This document shows, piece after piece, positions 34,891 through 44,155 of a stretch of DNA of 57,836 bases. The position numbers and the translations under genes were made by a program. This DNA comes from an uncultured Clostridia bacterium. GTDB taxonomy: Bacteria > Bacillota > Clostridia > Lachnospirales > CAG-274. Every line of letters starts with the position of its first letter. Position 1 is the stretch's first letter. The notes below the pieces were generated by a model. That model saw only the letters and a program-made list of their open reading frames with translations, was not told the DNA's origin and made no database searches. The stretch covers positions 1 through 57,836 of the forward strand of contig CANPXH010000014.1 in the NCBI GenBank assembly GCA_947585865.1. The letters are read 5' to 3'.

Positions 34891-35793
34891 ATGATGAGTA
34901 AAATTGTTATAGTCGGCGCTAACAGTTACATAGCAAGAAATCTTATTGCAGTTATAAATAAAGAAATAGCCGATACCGAATTAAAACTTTATGACTACGG
35001 AAGCGTTCAAAAAGACGGCGCTTCAAATTATGAAAAAATTGATATTCTAAATAAAGATTCAATAACAAAGATTGATTTGGACTGCGACATTGTTTTTATG
35101 TTTGTGGGTAAAACAGGCAGTGCTGACGGATTTAATAATTTCGACACATTTATAGATATAAATGAAAAAGCTCTGCTTAATTTATTAAATGAATATAACA
35201 GGCAGAAATCAAAAGCCAGAATAATTTTTCCTTCAACAAGACTTGTTTATAAGGGAAAATCTGGAGCATTAAATGAAAGCTCCGAGAAAGAATTTAAAAC
35301 AGTATATGCAATCAATAAATTTGCTTGTGAGAAATATCTGGAACAATTCAGCAGAGTATATGGTGTAAAATATTCTATTTTTAGAATCTGTATACCGTAT
35401 GGTACTGTAGTGCCGGGTGCATCATCTTATGGCACTGCGGAATTTATGCTGAAAAAAGCACAGAATGGAGAAAATATATCTTTATACGGCGACGGTAGCG
35501 TCAGACGTACATTGACATATATTGAAGATTTGTGTCAGGCAATGCTTAAGGGAGCATTTTGTCGGGAATGTGAGAATGATATTTTCAATATTGGCGGTGA
35601 AAATTATAGTTTAAAAGAAATGGCAGAGATTATTGCGGCAAAGTATAATGTGGGAATTGACTATGTGGCTTGGCCTGAAATAGCACATAAAATAGAGTCG
35701 GGAGATACTGTCTTTGATGATAATAAATTAAGATCCATCTGTGATATCGAATATAAAATGACGTTTTCACAGTGGTGCGGAGGAATTTCTTAA
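34891..35793 (+). CDS. NAD-dependent epimerase/dehydratase (SDR)
   Basis: The 300-residue extended SDR has IVGANSYIARNLI at the N-terminus, FPSTRLVYKG, and a Y-x3-K in VYAINKFACEKYL. It is a nucleotide-sugar-modifying enzyme of the right operon. The glycine-rich loop is atypical (G-A-N-S-Y-I instead of G-x-x-G-x-x-G), like the left operon's G-S-S-G-Y-I. The exact reaction cannot be assigned. Confidence 0.82.
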   Translation: MMSKIVIVGANSYIARNLIAVINKEIADTELKLYDYGSVQKDGASNYEKIDILNKDSITKIDLDCDIVFMFVGKTGSADGFNNFDTFIDINEKALLNLLNEYNRQKSKARIIFPSTRLVYKGKSGALNESSEKEFKTVYAINKFACEKYLEQFSRVYGVKYSIFRICIPYGTVVPGASSYGTAEFMLKKAQNGENISLYGDGSVRRTLTYIEDLCQAMLKGAFCRECENDIFNIGGENYSLKEMAEIIAAKYNVGIDYVAWPEIAHKIESGDTVFDDNKLRSICDIEYKMTFSQWCGGIS

Positions 35794-35797
35794 AGCT

Positions 35798-36931
35798 ATG
35801 AATGAAATAAAAAACACCAATGAACCATTCAAGGTCGCAGTTGTTATCGGCAAGTTTGTTGCAGCCGGCACAAAATCATATGTTATGAACTACTATAACA
35901 ATATAGATATTAAAAAAGTGCATATGGATTTCATAATTGATGATACTTCACCTATTACGGAATACCATGATATAGAAAGTCGAGGCAGTCGGGTTTACAG
36001 AATACCAACAGTAAAACATCCTGTCAGGCACATGAAACAAATGATAAAAATATTAAAAGAAGGAAAGTATTCATGTGTCCACAGCTTTAAAAATTCTCTT
36101 AATGTTTTTACCATGTGTGCGGCAAAAGCCGCCGGGATACCTATAAGAATCTCGCACAATCTCAGTACTGCTCATCCCGGAGAACGCAAAACAATAATTA
36201 AAAATATACTACGACCTTTTTCAACATTATTTGTTACACATATGGCAGCTAATTCGCTCCTTGCCGCCGAATGGATGTTTGGCAAAAAGAATTTGGATGA
36301 ATGCACAATATTTCATAATGCAATTGATCTTGAAAAATATAAATATGATGAAGAATTAAGAAATACTACCAGAAAAAAATTGGGACTGGAAAATAGCTTT
36401 GTTATAGGACATATAGGCAGATATGAATATCAAAAAAATCACGAGTTTTTAATTGATATTTTCAATGCATTATATAAAAAAGATAAATCGGCAAAGTTGC
36501 TTCTTGTGGGATATGGTTCATTAAAAGAGAAAATATGGTCTAAAATAGAAAAACTTGGTCTTAGAGAAGCAGTTATTGATGCCGGAGCAACGGAAGATAT
36601 AATTCCGTTTTATAATGCAATGGATTGTTTTGTTTTGCCATCGTTTTATGAGGGACTTCCTGTAGTGGGAATAGAAGCTCAGGCAACAGGTTTGCCTTGT
36701 ATATTGTCAACGGAAATTACAAGGGAAACAAAAATAACAGACAATGTTCAATTTATTTCCTTAAATGAAAGCGCAGATCTTTGGGCTGAAAAAATATTAG
36801 AATATAAGAACTGTGTGCATCAAAATAACACAAAAATGTTGACATCAAATGGATATGATATAAAAAAAGAAGTAAATAAGTTGATGAGATACTATAAAAG
36901 CATGGAAAACAGCTATTATGCACGCACATAA
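35798..36931 (+). CDS. Family 4 (GT-B) glycosyltransferase, EpsF-like
   Basis: The 377-residue protein has a short N-terminal domain of EpsF/CapM-like GT4 type (GTKSYVMNYYNNID, SCVHSFKNSLNVF). The C-terminal half begins IGHIGRYEYQKNHEFLIDIF and has the donor site PSFYEGLPVVGIEAQATGLP. Its 3' half is part of a long direct repeat: a decayed second copy lies at 38329-39104. Confidence 0.88.
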   Translation: MNEIKNTNEPFKVAVVIGKFVAAGTKSYVMNYYNNIDIKKVHMDFIIDDTSPITEYHDIESRGSRVYRIPTVKHPVRHMKQMIKILKEGKYSCVHSFKNSLNVFTMCAAKAAGIPIRISHNLSTAHPGERKTIIKNILRPFSTLFVTHMAANSLLAAEWMFGKKNLDECTIFHNAIDLEKYKYDEELRNTTRKKLGLENSFVIGHIGRYEYQKNHEFLIDIFNALYKKDKSAKLLLVGYGSLKEKIWSKIEKLGLREAVIDAGATEDIIPFYNAMDCFVLPSFYEGLPVVGIEAQATGLPCILSTEITRETKITDNVQFISLNESADLWAEKILEYKNCVHQNNTKMLTSNGYDIKKEVNKLMRYYKSMENSYYART

Positions 36932-37025
36932 AAGAAAATTTATTTTATAGTAAGAAAATTTATATATGGACTACAATAACAAATACATAGTTGAATTATC
37001 AAAGGTGCTATATTTGGTTTCAAAC
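36402..37025 (+). repeat. Direct repeat copy 1 (glycosyltransferase 3' half plus nucleotidyltransferase start)
   Basis: About 620 bases, nearly identical by eye to 38575-39200, begin in the glycosyltransferase (GHIGR) and run past its stop into the first codons of a PF14907 nucleotidyltransferase. The two copies are about 2.2 kb apart in the same orientation. Unequal exchange between them could delete or duplicate the epimerase gene at 37372-38310. Confidence 0.85.
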
Positions 37026-37371
37026 CAATGGTATTGTTTGCAAAAAGGGAAATTGCCACTGGGAGATATTCACAACTATAGAAGAAATACGCTTGTTCCT
37101 CAGGTTTCAAAATTTGAAGATGAAAGCATAAGGGGAATGAAGAAAATATTATTTTCTTCTATAAAAATATTAGAATATAGATATAAATATAAAAAAATAT
37201 CGCTTTCTTCTGCCTTTTGCATGGACACATAGACTTTTTTCTACAGTATTTGTAAGAAAATATTCATTTAAGCAAATGTTTACTGATATAAAGGAAGCTG
37301 TGTATTTTTCTGAAATTAGAAAAAAATGGCTTAACGAATTGGATTTAACCAACAAAAGAGGTGAAATATAA
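36966..37371 (+). pseudogene. Decayed PF14907 nucleotidyltransferase
   Basis: It starts MDYNNKYIVELSK exactly like the intact gene at 39137. It then loses the frame, lacks most of the middle including the catalytic G-D-x-D loop, and keeps scattered pieces of the C-terminal half: QKGKLPLGD matches KKGNCYWE in another frame, and IRGMKKILFSSIKILEYRYK matches the end. The last part continues in a different frame to about 37371. It arose with the neighbouring direct repeat. Confidence 0.85.
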
Positions 37372-38310
37372 ATGAATATAATAATTTTAGGCGCAGCGGG
37401 ATTTATAGGTACCAATATTGCATTAAAACTCTTGGAAAATAAAAACGATAAAATTACTTTAGTTGATACAGATAAAAAATATTTTTGTGCCTTCGATTAT
37501 AACAAGTATGAAAATATAAATATAGTAGAAACACCATTTGATAAAAAAACTGATTTTAATAAATTAATCAAAGGACAAGATGTGGTATACCATTTGTTCA
37601 GCACAATTATACCAACAAACTCTAATTTGCACATACCTTATGAATTTGAATCAAATATTGTCCCAACATTACATATGCTAGATTCCTGTGCAGAAAATTT
37701 TGTGAAAAAAATTGTATTCATCTCATCAGGGGGAACCGTTTATGGAAAGGAATCAAATTGTCCTTTAAGCGAAGAAATGGCATTAAAACCAATCACTTCA
37801 TACGGTATACAAAAAGCAACAATTGAAAGATTATTATACTTATATAAATACATGTATGGTTTAGATTACAGGATAATTAGGCTTTCAAATCCATATGGAC
37901 CATATCAAAGACCTAATGGCCAGCTTGGAGCAGTTACCACATTTATATATAAAGCATTAAAAAATGAGGATATAATTGTATATGGCGATGGTTCAGTTAT
38001 AAGAGACTTTATTTATATTGATGATGTGGTAAAAGCGATAATGAATATTGTAAATGGGAATTCAAAACATAGAACATTCAATTTAGGCTGCGGATACGGG
38101 ACAAGCATAAAACAATTAATACAAATCATCGAATTCGCTTTAAACGTTAAAGTAAATGTAAAATATACAAAGCCAAGAAAAGTTGATGTACCAATTAATT
38201 TTTTAGACATATCACGATATGAAAATGAATATGGCAAATTGAAACCATTGAAGCTTGATATGGGAATTAGAAAGACTGCTTGTTTTATAAAGGATAAATA
38301 CCAAATTTAA
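37372..38310 (+). CDS. NAD-dependent epimerase (GalE-like SDR)
   Basis: The 312-residue extended SDR has LGAAGFIGTNIALKL, FISSGGTVYG, the Y-x3-K pair in TSYGIQKATIERLL, and RLSNPYGPYQRPNGQLGAVT. This is typical of UDP-sugar 4-epimerases in O-antigen loci. An AGAGGTGA site precedes the ATG. It is bracketed by direct repeats and decayed copies of its neighbours, so it looks like part of an inserted or duplicated block. Confidence 0.88.
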   Translation: MNIIILGAAGFIGTNIALKLLENKNDKITLVDTDKKYFCAFDYNKYENINIVETPFDKKTDFNKLIKGQDVVYHLFSTIIPTNSNLHIPYEFESNIVPTLHMLDSCAENFVKKIVFISSGGTVYGKESNCPLSEEMALKPITSYGIQKATIERLLYLYKYMYGLDYRIIRLSNPYGPYQRPNGQLGAVTTFIYKALKNEDIIVYGDGSVIRDFIYIDDVVKAIMNIVNGNSKHRTFNLGCGYGTSIKQLIQIIEFALNVKVNVKYTKPRKVDVPINFLDISRYENEYGKLKPLKLDMGIRKTACFIKDKYQI

Positions 38311-38328
38311 TTATTACATTGGAGAAGT

Positions 38329-39104
38329 ATGATTATGAATAATAATATGCCTACATTACGGATTGCTATAACTATAGGTAAATATGTAACTAGCGGTATT
38401 AAATCTGTAATAATTAATTATTATAAAAATATAGACAGAATTAAAATTCAGTTTATTTTTTGTTTATAAAGGCGATGAAAAAGTTGATTATTCAGATATA
38501 AAAGTTCTAGGGGGGAACTCATATAACGAAAGAATGCGTGCAGAAAAAAGGAAGGAATTGAATATAGAAAACTGCTTTGTAATAGGTCATATAGGACGGG
38601 ATGAGTATCAAAAAAATCACGAGTTTTTAATTGATATTTTCAATGCATTGTATAAAAAAGATAAATCGGCAAAGTTGCTTCGTGTGGGATATGGTTCATT
38701 AAAAGAGAAAATGTGGTCTAAAATAGAAAAACTTAGTCTTAGAGAAGCAGTTATTGATGCCGGAGCAACAGAAGATATAATTCCGCTTTATAATGCAATA
38801 GATTGTTTTGTCATCGTTTTATGAGGGACTTTCTGTAGTGGAAATAGAAGCTCAGGCAACAGGTTTGCCTTGTATATTGTCAACGGAAATTACAAGCGAA
38901 ACAAAAATAACAGACAATGTTCAATTTATTTCCTTAAATGAAAGCGCAGATCTATGGGCTGAAAAATATTAAAATATAAGAACTGCGTGCATCAAAATAA
39001 CACAAAAATGTTGACATCAAATGGATATGATATAAAAAAGAAGTAAATAAGTTGATGAGATACTATAAAGGTCTGGAAAACAGCTATTATGAAAGTATAT
39101 AAAA
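38329..39104 (+). pseudogene. Decayed family 4 glycosyltransferase (second copy)
   Basis: The reading begins MIMNNNMPTLRIAITIGKYV after GGAGAAG. It breaks at a T run near 38456-38461, lacks about 120 residues present in the intact copy at 35798, and resumes at MRAEKRKELNIENCFVIGHI. It breaks again at about 38817 and 38965, with tail pieces VEIEAQATGLPCILSTEIT and FISLNESADLWAEK in other frames. At least three frameshifts and an internal deletion make it non-functional. Confidence 0.9.
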
Positions 39105-39200
39105 GAAAATTTATTTTATAGTAAGGAAATTTATATATGGACTACAATAACAAATACATAGTTGAATTATCAAAGGGCGCTATATTTGATTTCAAACCGA
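38575..39200 (+). repeat. Direct repeat copy 2
   Basis: This is the second copy of the approximately 620-base repeat at 36402-37025. It runs from the decayed glycosyltransferase into the start of the intact nucleotidyltransferase at 39137. The gene joined to it is intact on the right side here, while the glycosyltransferase is intact on the left side in copy 1, consistent with a tandem duplication followed by decay. Confidence 0.85.
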
Positions 39201-40297
39201 GTAATCCCGAAAAGGAAATTGATTGGAATTATATATATCAAAAATCCTTAGAACAGAATATAACAGGGTTATTGCTTTGTTCCGTAAAAAAACTTGATAC
39301 TGCATTGCAGCCTTCAAAAGAATTGTTGGCTATATGGAATACAGCAATGATTAATACATTCAGCTTGAATGTGCAAAGATATAATGAATTTCTAAAAATG
39401 AGTAAACTTGTTTCCAATGAAAACATTACTTTTGTCGGTTTAAAGGGCTGCATTTTGAGATCAATCTATCCTGTGCCAGAACTCAGGACTATGGGTGATT
39501 TTGATATTCTTGTATATCCAAGCGATATTGAGAAAATAAAGAAAATATATATTTCAAATGGCTACTCTGTACAAAACGATGCTTTTGGTATTATTTGCAA
39601 AAAAGGAAATTGCTACTGGGAGATATTTAAAACAATAGAAGAAGAAATGCGAGTGGAGCCCGAAAAATGGGACAAGCTTTTCTTTGAAAATACAATATCT
39701 GAAAATAATATTTGTTATCTTAGACCCACATATTTTTTAATCCATCTTATTGTTCATACAGGAAAGCATTGTCTGGGAGCAGGAGCAGGAATAAGAAATC
39801 TATGTGATATTGCTTTATATATTAGTAAATATAGTGAAGAGATCAATTTTGAAATAGTAGATGCAGCTTGTAAAGAACAAAAGGTTTGGAATATATATGT
39901 ATATATTATGAATGCAATTAAGCAATTTTTTGATGTAGATATATCCGGAATTGATGTTACTAGAAAAGACAGCGAACAGTTTTTAGAATATATGATGCTC
40001 AATGGGATATTTGGAAAGCAAGGCAATACCATCGTTCCACAGGCTGTAAAACCTGAGGATGACAGCATAGGTGGATTGAGAAAAATACTTTTTCCCACTG
40101 TTAAAATGCTTGATTATAGGTATAAATACTTGAAGAGGTTTCCATTTTTGCTGCCTGTTGCTTGGATACATAGGATATTTTCTGCTGTCTTTAAGTGGAA
40201 ATATTCTATAAGACAAATGACAGGGGATTTAAAAGAAGCTGTTGTTTTTTCAAAGGAAAGAAATAAATGGGTAAGTAAACTGAAATTAAAAGATTAA
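39137..40297 (+). CDS. PF14907-type nucleotidyltransferase (intact copy, right operon)
   Basis: The 386-residue protein carries ELRTMGDFDILVYPSDIEKI, the polymerase-beta-type metal loop, preceded by FVGLKGCILRSIYPVP. LIVHTGKHCLGAGAGIRNLCD is the conserved histidine segment. It is closely similar to the frameshifted gene at the end of the left operon and serves as the reference for its full length. The substrate is unknown; the family assignment is from motifs. Confidence 0.85.
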   Translation: MDYNNKYIVELSKGAIFDFKPSNPEKEIDWNYIYQKSLEQNITGLLLCSVKKLDTALQPSKELLAIWNTAMINTFSLNVQRYNEFLKMSKLVSNENITFVGLKGCILRSIYPVPELRTMGDFDILVYPSDIEKIKKIYISNGYSVQNDAFGIICKKGNCYWEIFKTIEEEMRVEPEKWDKLFFENTISENNICYLRPTYFLIHLIVHTGKHCLGAGAGIRNLCDIALYISKYSEEINFEIVDAACKEQKVWNIYVYIMNAIKQFFDVDISGIDVTRKDSEQFLEYMMLNGIFGKQGNTIVPQAVKPEDDSIGGLRKILFPTVKMLDYRYKYLKRFPFLLPVAWIHRIFSAVFKWKYSIRQMTGDLKEAVVFSKERNKWVSKLKLKD

Positions 40298-40356
40298 AAT
40301 AATTAGAATTTCAATTAGAGGATTATAAAATACACTATGTATGAAAGGGATTAATC

Positions 40357-41160
40357 ATGCCAAAGGTATCTGTAATAATGGGTGTTTATAATTGCAGAGA
40401 TAAAAATTTACTCAAAGACAGTGTTTTATCTATTATAAATCAAACCTTTAAAGATTGGGAATTTTTGATATGCAATGATGGCTCATCAGACGATACATTG
40501 CAGTACATACAAAAAATCGCAAAATTAGATGATCGTATTAAAATATTGAGCTATAGCAAAAACAAAGGACTTGCCTATGCATTAAACAGATGCGTTAAAT
40601 GCTCTGTCGGGAATTATATTGCTCGTCAGGATGATGATGATATTTCCTATCCGGATAGATTAGAAAAAGAAGTGAAATTTTTAGATGCAAACCCTGATAT
40701 TGTTATGGTTGGTACAAATACAGATGTTTATTGTGATGATGAAATTTGTGGAGCATATATTTATCCGGAAAAACCTACAAAATATTCCTTTTTATGGAAT
40801 TCCCCTTTTCTTCATCCCACGATTATGATTAGAAGTAACGTATTAAATGCTTGTGGTTGCTATAGGGTGGCAAAAGAAACAAAACGTTGTGAAGATTATG
40901 ATTTATTCATGAGAATATACTCATTGGGATACAAAGGATACAATATCCAAGAAAAATTATATAAATATAAAATATATATAGACAAAAAGAAGAAATATAG
41001 ATCAATAAGATATCGAATAGATGAAGCTAAAATCAGATACATAGGATATAAGAAAATGAAAATTTTGTGTGTGGGCTTTCTATTTGTTTTAAAACCGATA
41101 CTAATTGCTGTTATACCACAGAACATTTTTGGTAAAATAAGAAAAATATCATTAAAATAA
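40357..41160 (+). CDS. Family 2 glycosyltransferase
   Basis: The 267-residue GT-A enzyme begins PKVSVIMGVYNCRDK. NDGSSDDTLQYI binds the nucleotide, and ARQDDDDISYPDRLEKEV carries the metal-binding aspartates. The later RCEDYDLFMRIYSLGYKG is the conserved E-D region. It is inverting and cytoplasmic. It precedes the polymerase gene of the right operon. Confidence 0.92.
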   Translation: MPKVSVIMGVYNCRDKNLLKDSVLSIINQTFKDWEFLICNDGSSDDTLQYIQKIAKLDDRIKILSYSKNKGLAYALNRCVKCSVGNYIARQDDDDISYPDRLEKEVKFLDANPDIVMVGTNTDVYCDDEICGAYIYPEKPTKYSFLWNSPFLHPTIMIRSNVLNACGCYRVAKETKRCEDYDLFMRIYSLGYKGYNIQEKLYKYKIYIDKKKKYRSIRYRIDEAKIRYIGYKKMKILCVGFLFVLKPILIAVIPQNIFGKIRKISLK

Positions 41161-41280
41161 AGTTACATCCAAAAACAGATAACCGATTTATACCGGGTGT
41201 ATAAATTAAATATAAATAAATTGAAAATATATATTTTCGTTATAATAAATAAGTTAAAAGGTAGGTATGGAAAAAATTTT

Positions 41281-42429
41281 ATGAGTCGTTTTTTAGTGTT
41301 TAATAAGAAAAATTTTTTAATATTCCTTTTATTTATATGGATGTTATTAATGTGTTTTCAAAATTTATACATAATAGATTTTGGAGACTTTGGTTTAAAA
41401 TACTATCATGTTTATTCTTTGGTTTTCCTGTTTTTTATAAAAAAAATAAAGTATATGCCTAAGTTGTTTTTTTGCTTTTTTTATATAACATTTATAACAT
41501 TGTTATCCACTTTTAAATTCAATTTTAGTTCTGTTTATTTAAATTACATATTTGCATTCTATACAATTATAGTTATTTGCTCCATAAAGGAAAACATAAC
41601 CTATGATGAATGGCTTACTATGCTGCAATATGTTGCAACTATAGTGATAATAGCAGTATATATTAAACTATTTTTTTACAGAAAGGAAGTTGTTAATTTT
41701 CTGGCTCATCGATATGGACATCCTGCCATAGAAACTTTTTTTGGCGGAGGAGTTAATATTGAAGCTACATGGATATCGATGTTCAGTCTTTTTTTTCTAT
41801 ATAAAAGAGAAAAAAAGAATACGGCATTTGTCTACATATATTGTATTTTAGCATTTATTTTAGATTGTATTTATTCAAGTAGAGCAGGATTGTTAACATT
41901 AGCCCTTTGCATTTTATGCAACAGTATTTCAAGATACAGTAAATTTAATATCCGACATATCGCATTTTTGATACCGTTTCTTGCTGTAATTTTTTTTATA
42001 TTTAACCATACAGACTACACAACCTATATTTTTAAAAGATTTACACAAATCGGTAGCGAAAACGGTTCAGTTGGAAGAATAAAAATATGGTTGAATATAG
42101 TAGATGCGTTTAAGTATTGGCCGTTTGGGGTGGGTGCAGGTAATTCTATAGCTTTACTGGAATTAGCGACCAATACAAGTTATTCGGAAAATAATGTTCA
42201 TAATTATTTTTTTCAAGTATTGCTTGATTTTGGTTTTATAGGGTTTATAGGATATATATCTATCCTAATAAACTTTATAAAGAATAATTTTAAATATATT
42301 TTAGTAAACAGTTTTTTTTCATTTTTACTTGTTTATATAATTATATCCTGTATACAGTTTAGAGGAGCAGATGCAATTACAGCTTTTATTTTAGGTATAT
42401 ATTGCTCTATCCAGAACAATTGTGAGTAA
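41281..42429 (+). CDS. O-antigen polymerase-like membrane protein (Wzy) of the right operon
   Basis: The protein (382 residues from ATG 41281; a GTG at 41197 would add 28) has about ten hydrophobic segments. It has a large loop with GRIKIWLNIVDAFKYWPFGV and GAGNSIALLE, the W-x-x-x-P-x-G-x-G type polymerase mark. The start is uncertain because the nearest ribosome-binding-like stretch (AGGTAGGT) lies 13-18 bases upstream. It differs from the left Wzy, so the two operons encode separate polymerisation machines. Confidence 0.8.
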   Translation: MSRFLVFNKKNFLIFLLFIWMLLMCFQNLYIIDFGDFGLKYYHVYSLVFLFFIKKIKYMPKLFFCFFYITFITLLSTFKFNFSSVYLNYIFAFYTIIVICSIKENITYDEWLTMLQYVATIVIIAVYIKLFFYRKEVVNFLAHRYGHPAIETFFGGGVNIEATWISMFSLFFLYKREKKNTAFVYIYCILAFILDCIYSSRAGLLTLALCILCNSISRYSKFNIRHIAFLIPFLAVIFFIFNHTDYTTYIFKRFTQIGSENGSVGRIKIWLNIVDAFKYWPFGVGAGNSIALLELATNTSYSENNVHNYFFQVLLDFGFIGFIGYISILINFIKNNFKYILVNSFFSFLLVYIIISCIQFRGADAITAFILGIYCSIQNNCE

Positions 42430-42641
42430 AGTTTACATTTTTCAAAAATGATATTGTTAAACTTTCATCTTTTACTCTCAGAAGAACTACTTTTAGATGA
42501 CTGCATTTAATAAAATTACAAAATAATCAATTTATGGAAGTGACAAAATACAATTATAATCGTTATATATAGTATTAAGAGCTAAGTACTGCTATGAGCA
42601 AAATCATTTACAGATTTATGGTAAAAATTTATTTTAATATA

Positions 42642-42677
42642 ACAGAAAAATGCACAGAAAAATGCACAGAAAAATAT
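42642..42677 (+). repeat. Three tandem 12-bp units upstream of the flippase gene
   Basis: ACAGAAAAATGC occurs twice and ACAGAAAAATAT once in tandem, ending about 12 bases before the flippase ATG at 42689 and directly upstream of its GGTGAG site. A change in copy number could alter translation start spacing only if the repeat forms part of the leader; no evidence beyond the repeat itself. The rest of 42430-42688 shows nothing clear. Confidence 0.7.
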
Positions 42678-42688
42678 GGTGAGTTGTA

Positions 42689-44071
42689 ATGATAAAGAAG
42701 TTATTATTTAATAAAAATTTAAAAATAGGAAGCATATATCTAATTGCCAATGTGATAAACAAGGCTATTGCTTTTATAACCATACCTATTTTTACAAGAC
42801 TCTTGTCAACCGGTGAGTATGGAATTGTCAGCACTTACACTTCTTATGTTCTTATTTTACAGTATCTTATGGGATTTTCATCTGAATACACCATAAGAAA
42901 TGCGTACGTTGATTATAAAAATGAGATAGATGAATATATGGCATCTTTGTACTTACTTTCTTTTATTTGTTCATCTATAATTTCAGCAGTTATCTTTGTG
43001 TTAAATACAACAACCCTTCATATAACAACTGCATTGATATGTATATGTTGCCTTTTACAATCCTTTATGACACATATTAATAATGTAATGATTGAAAAGC
43101 TGATGATGAGCAAGGAGTATGTCAGAAGGTCTTTACTTATGGCAATGCCAAATGTTCTGAGTGTGATCTTGGGAATTACTTTTATTATTATAATGAAAAA
43201 TGACAAGGCTTTAGGCAGAATATTTGGATATGTGTCTGCAATATCAGCATTTGGTTTATATAACCTATTAAATTGCTTTAGACATTTTAAGGGGAAAGTT
43301 AAATTTGAATATTGGAAATATATTTTAAAAATTTCTCCTCCAATGATATTTCATGGACTTTCCATTGTATTACTTTCTCAGCTTGATCGTATTATGATTA
43401 CCTCATTGAGAAATGCATCGGAAACAGGTATTTATAGTTTAATATATAGCATGAGTCTCGTGGCGCTTGCACTGACTAATGCCATAAATGGAGTTTGGAT
43501 ACCATGGTTTACAGAAATGTATGAGAATAAAAGATATAAGGAGATAAATGAAAGAGCATTTCTGCTTTTAAATTTTTTAGCAGTTTTAACATTAATAATT
43601 ATGTTTGTTGCCCCTGAGGTCATAAAATTCATTACACCACAAGAATATTGGTCAGGAATATCTATGGTGCCACCATTAACTTTGGCTGCCTTTATAACAT
43701 ATGCATACACATACTATGTTGGTCTTGAGCTATATGAAAAAAGGACTAAGACTATATCAATATTAACAACTATAGCAGCTTTGGTAAATGCCGGAACAAA
43801 TTTATTGCTCATTCCTAAGTATGGAGCTTTGGCAGCCGCATATACCACACTATTTTCCTATATTGTCTTATTTTTCCTTCACGGTGCTGTTAGCCTCCGG
43901 TTAAATAAAAATTTATTTGGAATAAGAATCATGCTGGTGCCCATAATTATAGCTGTTTCAGCTACAATACTATTTTATATAGCAATTAATTTATCATTAG
44001 TCAGGTGGATTATATCAATTACGGTTTTTGCTTTTTTTGCTTACAATTTTCTGAAAAAAAACTATGCTTGA
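42689..44071 (+). CDS. Wzx-type polysaccharide flippase of the right operon
   Basis: The 460-residue membrane protein has about 12-14 segments of the polysaccharide MOP family, with ITIPIFTRLLSTGEYGIVST near the N-terminus. YWKYILKISPPMIFHGLS and SQLDRIMITSL mark the middle. It exports the right repeat unit. Sequence similarity to the left flippase is low. Confidence 0.9.
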   Translation: MIKKLLFNKNLKIGSIYLIANVINKAIAFITIPIFTRLLSTGEYGIVSTYTSYVLILQYLMGFSSEYTIRNAYVDYKNEIDEYMASLYLLSFICSSIISAVIFVLNTTTLHITTALICICCLLQSFMTHINNVMIEKLMMSKEYVRRSLLMAMPNVLSVILGITFIIIMKNDKALGRIFGYVSAISAFGLYNLLNCFRHFKGKVKFEYWKYILKISPPMIFHGLSIVLLSQLDRIMITSLRNASETGIYSLIYSMSLVALALTNAINGVWIPWFTEMYENKRYKEINERAFLLLNFLAVLTLIIMFVAPEVIKFITPQEYWSGISMVPPLTLAAFITYAYTYYVGLELYEKRTKTISILTTIAALVNAGTNLLLIPKYGALAAAYTTLFSYIVLFFLHGAVSLRLNKNLFGIRIMLVPIIIAVSATILFYIAINLSLVRWIISITVFAFFAYNFLKKNYA

Positions 44072-44155
44072 TTCATTATTCATGTTTACATTAGTGTGAA
44101 GATATCAGAATTTATGCTTGTATAAACAGTAAAAAAATGATTGGAGGATTTTGAT

